Shown here one piece after another: positions 58,948 to 64,000 of a DNA stretch of 64,000 nucleotides; positions within the stretch are counted from its first letter, which is position 1; each line of letters opens with the position of its first letter. The stretch spans positions 28,897,001 to 28,961,000 of the forward strand of contig OY987265.1 in NCBI GenBank assembly GCA_963920665.1, in the 5' to 3' direction. This stretch comes from Straminergon stramineum (Eukaryota; Streptophyta; Bryopsida; Hypnales; Calliergonaceae). A program made the translations under genes and the position numbers. The notes below the pieces were generated by a model. The model worked only from the letters and a program-made list of their open reading frames with translations. It did not search any database and was not told where the DNA came from.

Positions 58948-58952
58948 GATTT

Positions 58953-60892
58953 TGTGTTTCAATTTGTGATTTTAGTTGGTCAAGTTGCACCGCAGGCATT
59001 GGATGGTGCCTAATTGGAGGACTGGACGAATTTGAATTTTAAGATTACAAAATCAACAATAGGGGTGATCCCGTCTTCCCCACTAAAGTGTAGCACTGAA
59101 ATTTTATTGGGACATTTGAATTTGATCGTTGGGGGATTGAATTGTTAAATTTCATTGTGTGAAGGAGATTCTTGACCAATTTTCAGAAAATATTGAGAGA
59201 ATCATTTGAATTTATGGACTGGGGTCAGGAATTTGGCGTTGTTGTTTGTTGTGCAGATTCAACAAAGCAAGAGAAAAACGAATCTTCAACTCCTTGTTTG
59301 ACCAATGATTATTGCCAATCACTGACTAAGCATGAGCACATTGATCTCTTCAATTATCCTAGTCAAGAAGTGATTGGAATCTAATTGGGAAATTTGCCAT
59401 TGGGAATGCGGTTGCTAGTTGTGGCACCTAGCTTCTTCACCAAATGTTAAAATTTTTAAAACAATTGCTTGAATTCATAGTCGAAAGGGGTTGCAGAGTT
59501 CGGATAGACTAATCAAATGAGAATCTTGAAACATTTTTTGTACATTCCGTAGAATCAATCAAGAATTTTGAATTCAAATTGAAAATTGGTGCAGGCGAGG
59601 CAATTGCAGTGCAATCTGGTGGAGTGACAAGATTTGGTCCAAGGTTATAGGGACTCGACACACGGCCATAGGATCAAATTGCATGGTCATAGGCTTGTTG
59701 CCACAGTTATAGGCCTGGAGCAATGGTTATAAGGTTGATTCTACGTGATCTTAGGTCCCTTGGTTGTTCTTTACAAAATTTAGGTGTTTGGTCTCAAGGT
59801 TTATATGTTTGGATAATTTGTGATTTGTCCCAATGTTTTGTATGTGGAAATTAGGAACTAATTAATGTTTGTAAGATTAGACTATTTTGACTTGAAAATT
59901 TGACCCAAAGGTACGAGAAAAAAACTTAAGGAAAAGGATATAATTTGGGTATAACACCTAAACTCACTATACTTTGCATTAAGTCATTAATTGGGACAAA
60001 TTTGACATAGTTGACAAAATTGCTAAGCATTTTTGCATCAACATGATAGATGTAGATTGACTAGCCAATTTGACCTACACACATAAAAATGATATTATTA
60101 ATGAATTATGTGTAATATTTTCAAAGTATTATCTTGGAATTGATTAGGTCCTAGAGCATTCATTGCATAAGACAATTTGATCAAACCTAAATTTTTGACT
60201 AGAATATTTGACTTCCCTATAGAATACTAGACAAGATTGTGACTTCATACATTGTGTCTATGCATTGGTAATGGATTGTCCAACAAATCATTATTCCTGG
60301 GAATAAGAGTTTTAACATGCTATGAATCTAAAACAAATACATATATTTAATTATAAAATATAATTCTATTTAAAAATTGATATTAGCCACATAAGTGTTA
60401 GATTGCATAAACCTTTCCCTATAAGAATCCCCTATACTGTTGTTTTCTTTGATTTTATAAAAAAAAGGCAAAACCTTGATTATAGATGGCTTCTAGGATA
60501 GCTCTTATGAATATCATATTTCAAAAGATGAAGTTTTAGAAAAACTCATAAAATTTTAAATAGTGTAATTGATGCCTAATTACATTGATTAATCCTATTA
60601 GCATATGTGACAGTAGCTTACTAAAGTCACATTATTTGTAATATATTTAATCCATAAATTTCCAATTAAATATTTCATGGTTACTATCCTATTGCAATAT
60701 TTTATTTGAAAAAATCTCTATTTTTTAATATTTTTGATTTTAACCTCTCAAGGATTGTGGTAGATTTTTGGGGCGGGCAAGACATTTTGTGGTCTTAGGG
60801 TAAATATGGAAAAAAATATCAAATCGTGATGCATTCCAAGGATCTAACCATACTAAATTACCGATGGAATTGGCATGAATGATTGAGCCTTG
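58953..60892. other. Spacer between the copia element and solo LTR copy B
   Basis: No gene recognised. A cluster of GGTTATAGG/GGCCATAGG/GGTCATAGG phrases at about 59640-59735 forms a loose minisatellite with a period near 28. A 70-codon frame at 59172 begins with TTG and resembles nothing known. The last five bases, CCTTG, would be the left target duplication of copy B. Confidence 0.4.
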
Positions 60893-63800
60893 TGTGAGCC
60901 CCAATTCGTCACCGGGGATTCACTTTTTCTTTTTTTTTTGGTATTTTGTTATTTTCAATATAAGTTTATATACAAAAAACCCAAAAAAGAATGTAGAACC
61001 AAAATAGGTGTACTGCATACCAATATAGTATTTGGTCTAGAATTAGAATAGTATAGTTAGAATGCCCAAACCACGACTTGTATATAGGTTAAAATCCAAC
61101 TAATCGTGGTAAATTAGTGGATTACGTGTCTTTAGTATAAATGACTCAACCTCCACATAGGAGAGACATTTCTAGGCTAATATTGGTTGAGGGAACTCTA
61201 GTGAGTCATTTAGGCCAATTCTCCGGAGATAGGTTCCAGTTTCCCCATACCATCGACGAAATGGTAGGAAACCTAATTGTCAACTTGCAATTGTTAAAAA
61301 TACCAAGACAAGATCATGGGGGAATCTACAATCAAAGAAGGGTAACTTTGGGGTAAAACCATGCCTGAGACTCAATGGCGAAGTTGATTCACCAAGATTC
61401 TCCTAGTGTGAAAGATTCCATAGCCACCAATAATTATACGAGGGGGTGGATTTTATCTCTCCTAGGCCAATGTGTAGAATAAGAATATGAGCTTGCACAT
61501 GTGTTGTGGGATTCTATAAGAGGTTCCAGAAAAAATTTCGAAAATTTCCAGTAGTCATAAGATGCCTTTCTAGACTATCAACTACTTAAACCTAAGATGG
61601 AAAATTCCCAGAAATTATCCACGTGGCAGTAAAATCTCACTAAAAATAAGAATAGCTGATTTTATGTTAATAAGCCTCCTTACAAGTTTCAAGACATTCC
61701 GATAGTCAGAAGTACTTGAACCTACAAGATTCCTCGACAACTAGTAAAATTTAAAGTTCACAGTGGAATTGACCATCAGAACAGGAGTGTACAAAAGTGG
61801 AATGAAGTCAATGATAGGTCTATTCTTACTCCTCTATAACTTTTTAAGAGCCTAGGCTAGTTACTTTTGCCAAAAAAGTAAAATTCCAAAAGTTGGATTT
61901 TTACCCAATTTTGATGTTAAATTGGCACTAGGTTTCATTGAAATTTTGGAGTTAAGAAGAAGGGTGGGGAATTTTTTAAACTAAAGTAGCCTTTTGAAGC
62001 CAACAACACAATTCGTTTGTGATTTGGAGTTAATCTCTAAAAGTTATGTTTATGGATCAATATAAGATGAAAACCTTAAAGAATGAGAATGAAAATCCGA
62101 AGTAATAGGATTATCTTAGATGGATGAGAGGAGGTGGGTGCCTGGAAAAGAGTATATAAGGGCACCCCTTCTCTTCTCTCACCGCTCCCATTTGTTGTAT
62201 TTGGATCCTTCAGGTCCAATTTATGTTGGAATTGTGGCATTTTTAGCCACAAAACTTGGAATGGTGTTTTTTGGGCACCTTTGGCCCATTGTTGCTCTTT
62301 TTCAAACTTGTGAGGTATTTGTGGGTCCCTTACACCTTGAGCTCTTTATACTAACTTTCCTAAGTCTTTAAGAGCTTCAGAGTTCATTTTTATCGTGTTG
62401 TTGAGAGACCATAGTTTCATATATCTTTTGAGGGGACTTTGGTCCCCCTCCATGTCTTGTCCTTATACTAACCCTAGAGCAACCCCCATATGACCTAGTG
62501 ATGCTGCTTTGGGAGACTTTTAGATCAAATTTGTCTTGGTGCTAACCCTATGTAGCTAACCATTAGGTGTCAAATGTCTTTTTTGTCCCCCAATACTAAC
62601 GTGGTGGTTCCAAGAGGGAGTCAAGAGTATATAAGGGATGGTAGATTCTGTTGTGACAGCGAAACTTTGACCCCTCCAAGGGTCAAAGAATCTTAGTTGT
62701 GTGTTAAAACTGCTCCACAGATAACCTTTCAATTCCTCTGATTTTCTCGTACAAAGTTCAATTCCAAAAATGTGTTGGGAACAAAACAAAGTTTAGCCCT
62801 CGAAAGTAAGAAAATAGAATTGTATCAATAGGAAAGGGTGACTAGTGGAAGGAAAGAGATCACAGATGGTATTCTCATTTAACAAAATAACCTACCAAAG
62901 TTAGATACATGTCCTCTCCTTTTTTTCTCCCCTTCCCTTAGCATAGAAATTCACTGAAGATAGAGAAAAACACCGGAAAAAGGGAAAACCAGTAGTCTAC
63001 ACCATCATCCAGACCACCAAGTACCCCCAACCCCCTCGGACTGGATATAACTAGGAGAAGGAGGATACCAATATTAAGGTCCAGAAATCAGGCGAAAAGT
63101 TGTAGTGTCAAACATCGTGGATGTTAGTGTTGGGCGCCTATTTTAGGGAGAAGGTTGGGGTTCGGAGAGAGGTTGAGGTTTCGGGGAAAAGGCTGCGGTT
63201 TCAGGGAGGAGAGTTGGGGGTGTCTAGTAGTTGGGGGTTTAAGGATTTCAGCAATGGGGTCTAAAAAAGGGGAAGAGTCTACAAAAACCACTAAGGCTAA
63301 GGGATGAGGAAGAGAGAGAAGAAGTGGAGATGCCAAACAAGAATCCAAAAGAAAAGACAAGTAAACCCTGCCCAATCTTGGAGTAAAAAAGCCAACTTCC
63401 CGTATCTACAAAACAACCCAAGGAAGAGAAGAAAGAAAGAATGGTCAAGGAATGATGGATTGACAAGGAGGGAGAGATCATTTGATATGAAGAATTGAAG
63501 GGGATAGGATAGAGGAAAAATCTCCACATCTCGTTTGAGCCCTTAGATTAAAATTAGGTGATTATCCTGAGGTTAGACATAAAACGTAGGATGTAAGAGG
63601 TAGTTCAACCTTGTAAGACGCAATGATACATCTTTAATTAGCCTCGTAGGTATAAATGAGGGTAGTTGGGCCATGGATAGGATGTAAGGGGAATAGGGGA
63701 GAAAGAAAAGGGAGAAAGAAAGAAGGGCCAAAGGGAAAGATCAACCGTTGTATTAACCTACTATATTATTAAAATAGTGGTCCATTGCATTGTATCAAGG

Positions 63801-64000
63801 GAGTTCATGGCGAAGGAGACAGAATTCCCGGAAGGCACGGTCATTGACTTTAGCTCTAAGGTATGAAACCACCCCATCCCTAGCCTTTCCCATTCACCTA
63901 ATTAGTAGTTATTAACTGTGGCTGAGGCCCATCTTTAAGTCAAATCTCTAATGCTTGAGGTCAGGTCATTTTTTAAGTTAGAAACCTGGAGAGGAGGTTT
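60893..64000 (+). mobile_element. Giant solo LTR, copy B, truncated by the window end
   Basis: Begins TGTGAGCCCCAATTCGTCAC and runs colinear with copy A to the last base, which corresponds to about 22990 in A; roughly 1 kb should follow outside the window. Shared landmarks include GTAGAACCAAAATAGGTGTA, AATATAGTATTTGGTCTAGA, GGCATTTTTAGCCACAAA and GAAACCT(A/G)GAGAGGAGGTT. It has one 63-bp unit where A has three. No coding frame is present. Whether B is a solo LTR or the 5' LTR of a full element cannot be decided here. Confidence 0.78.
62153..62160 (+). promoter_or_regulatory. TATA box of LTR copy B
   Basis: TATATAAG lies 1260 bases from the LTR start and is followed by GGCACCCCTTCTCTTCTCTC, a pyrimidine-rich start region. 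It is the best-preserved promoter motif among the four copies. Confidence 0.65.

Noticed and set aside
1..64000. CRISPR array or bacterial operon structure
   Set aside because: No short regularly spaced identical repeats with unique spacers and no gene clusters; the content is plant nuclear DNA.

Overview
The window looks like nuclear DNA of a land plant with a large, repeat-rich genome. It holds a plant-type CDF zinc transporter, a plant CUE-domain/coiled-coil protein, a Ty1-copia element primed by initiator-Met tRNA, CACTA transposon remains and many LTRs. I cannot name the species. Only two protein genes look intact. Both have uninterrupted coding regions and sit in small islands of higher GC (about 3.65-6.9 kb and 13.7-16.1 kb). 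Most of the rest is AT-rich DNA built from mobile elements in all stages of decay.

Layout. 1-3.6 kb: a GC-richer duplicated segment, then an AT-rich direct duplication. 3.6-6.9 kb: leader, CDS and 3' region of a histidine-rich ZnT7/ZnT5/MTP12-type zinc transporter (+). 6.9-13.6 kb: AT-rich spacer with one foldback MITE. 13.7-16 kb: CUE-domain protein gene (-). 16.4-19.6 kb: a hAT-like fragment and a decayed unidentified reading frame. 19.64-24.03 kb: a 4.4-kb solo LTR (copy A). 27.43-32.45 kb: a second, 5.0-kb copy (D). 32.6-34.7 kb: a decayed CACTA TNP2-type transposase (DUF4218 then DUF4216) plus a minisatellite. 34.9-36.0 kb: a GC-rich solo LTR of another family with a perfect 5-bp target duplication. 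37.5-38.7 kb: a ~144-bp satellite interrupted by a MITE. 41.4-41.7 kb: a Myb/SANT-like fossil. 42.5-43.7 kb: a non-autonomous CACTA element carrying a very long internal hairpin. 46.8-47.6 kb: two foldback elements. 48.5-58.9 kb: an old Ty1-copia element with both LTRs, PBS, PPT and target duplication, its gag split by a 4.7-kb copy (C, minus strand) of the giant LTR family. 60.89 kb to the end: a fourth copy (B), cut off by the window.

Most unusual content. Four copies of one giant LTR family (about 4.4-5.0 kb, TGTGAG...CTCACA ends) lie in 64 kb. Each has a TATA-like box 1.26-1.68 kb from its 5' end and none has an internal coding region. Their purine-rich downstream parts carry paired foldback motifs built on GGATGAAGTTT/AAACTTCATCC. 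In copy C one of these has diverged in both arms and still pairs perfectly. The non-autonomous CACTA element with arms of more than 250 nt is a second candidate small-RNA locus. Dead reading frames here mostly carry stops of the type expected from C-to-T or G-to-A change, which fits long-term silencing by DNA methylation. All identifications come from reading the sequence; no database search was possible.
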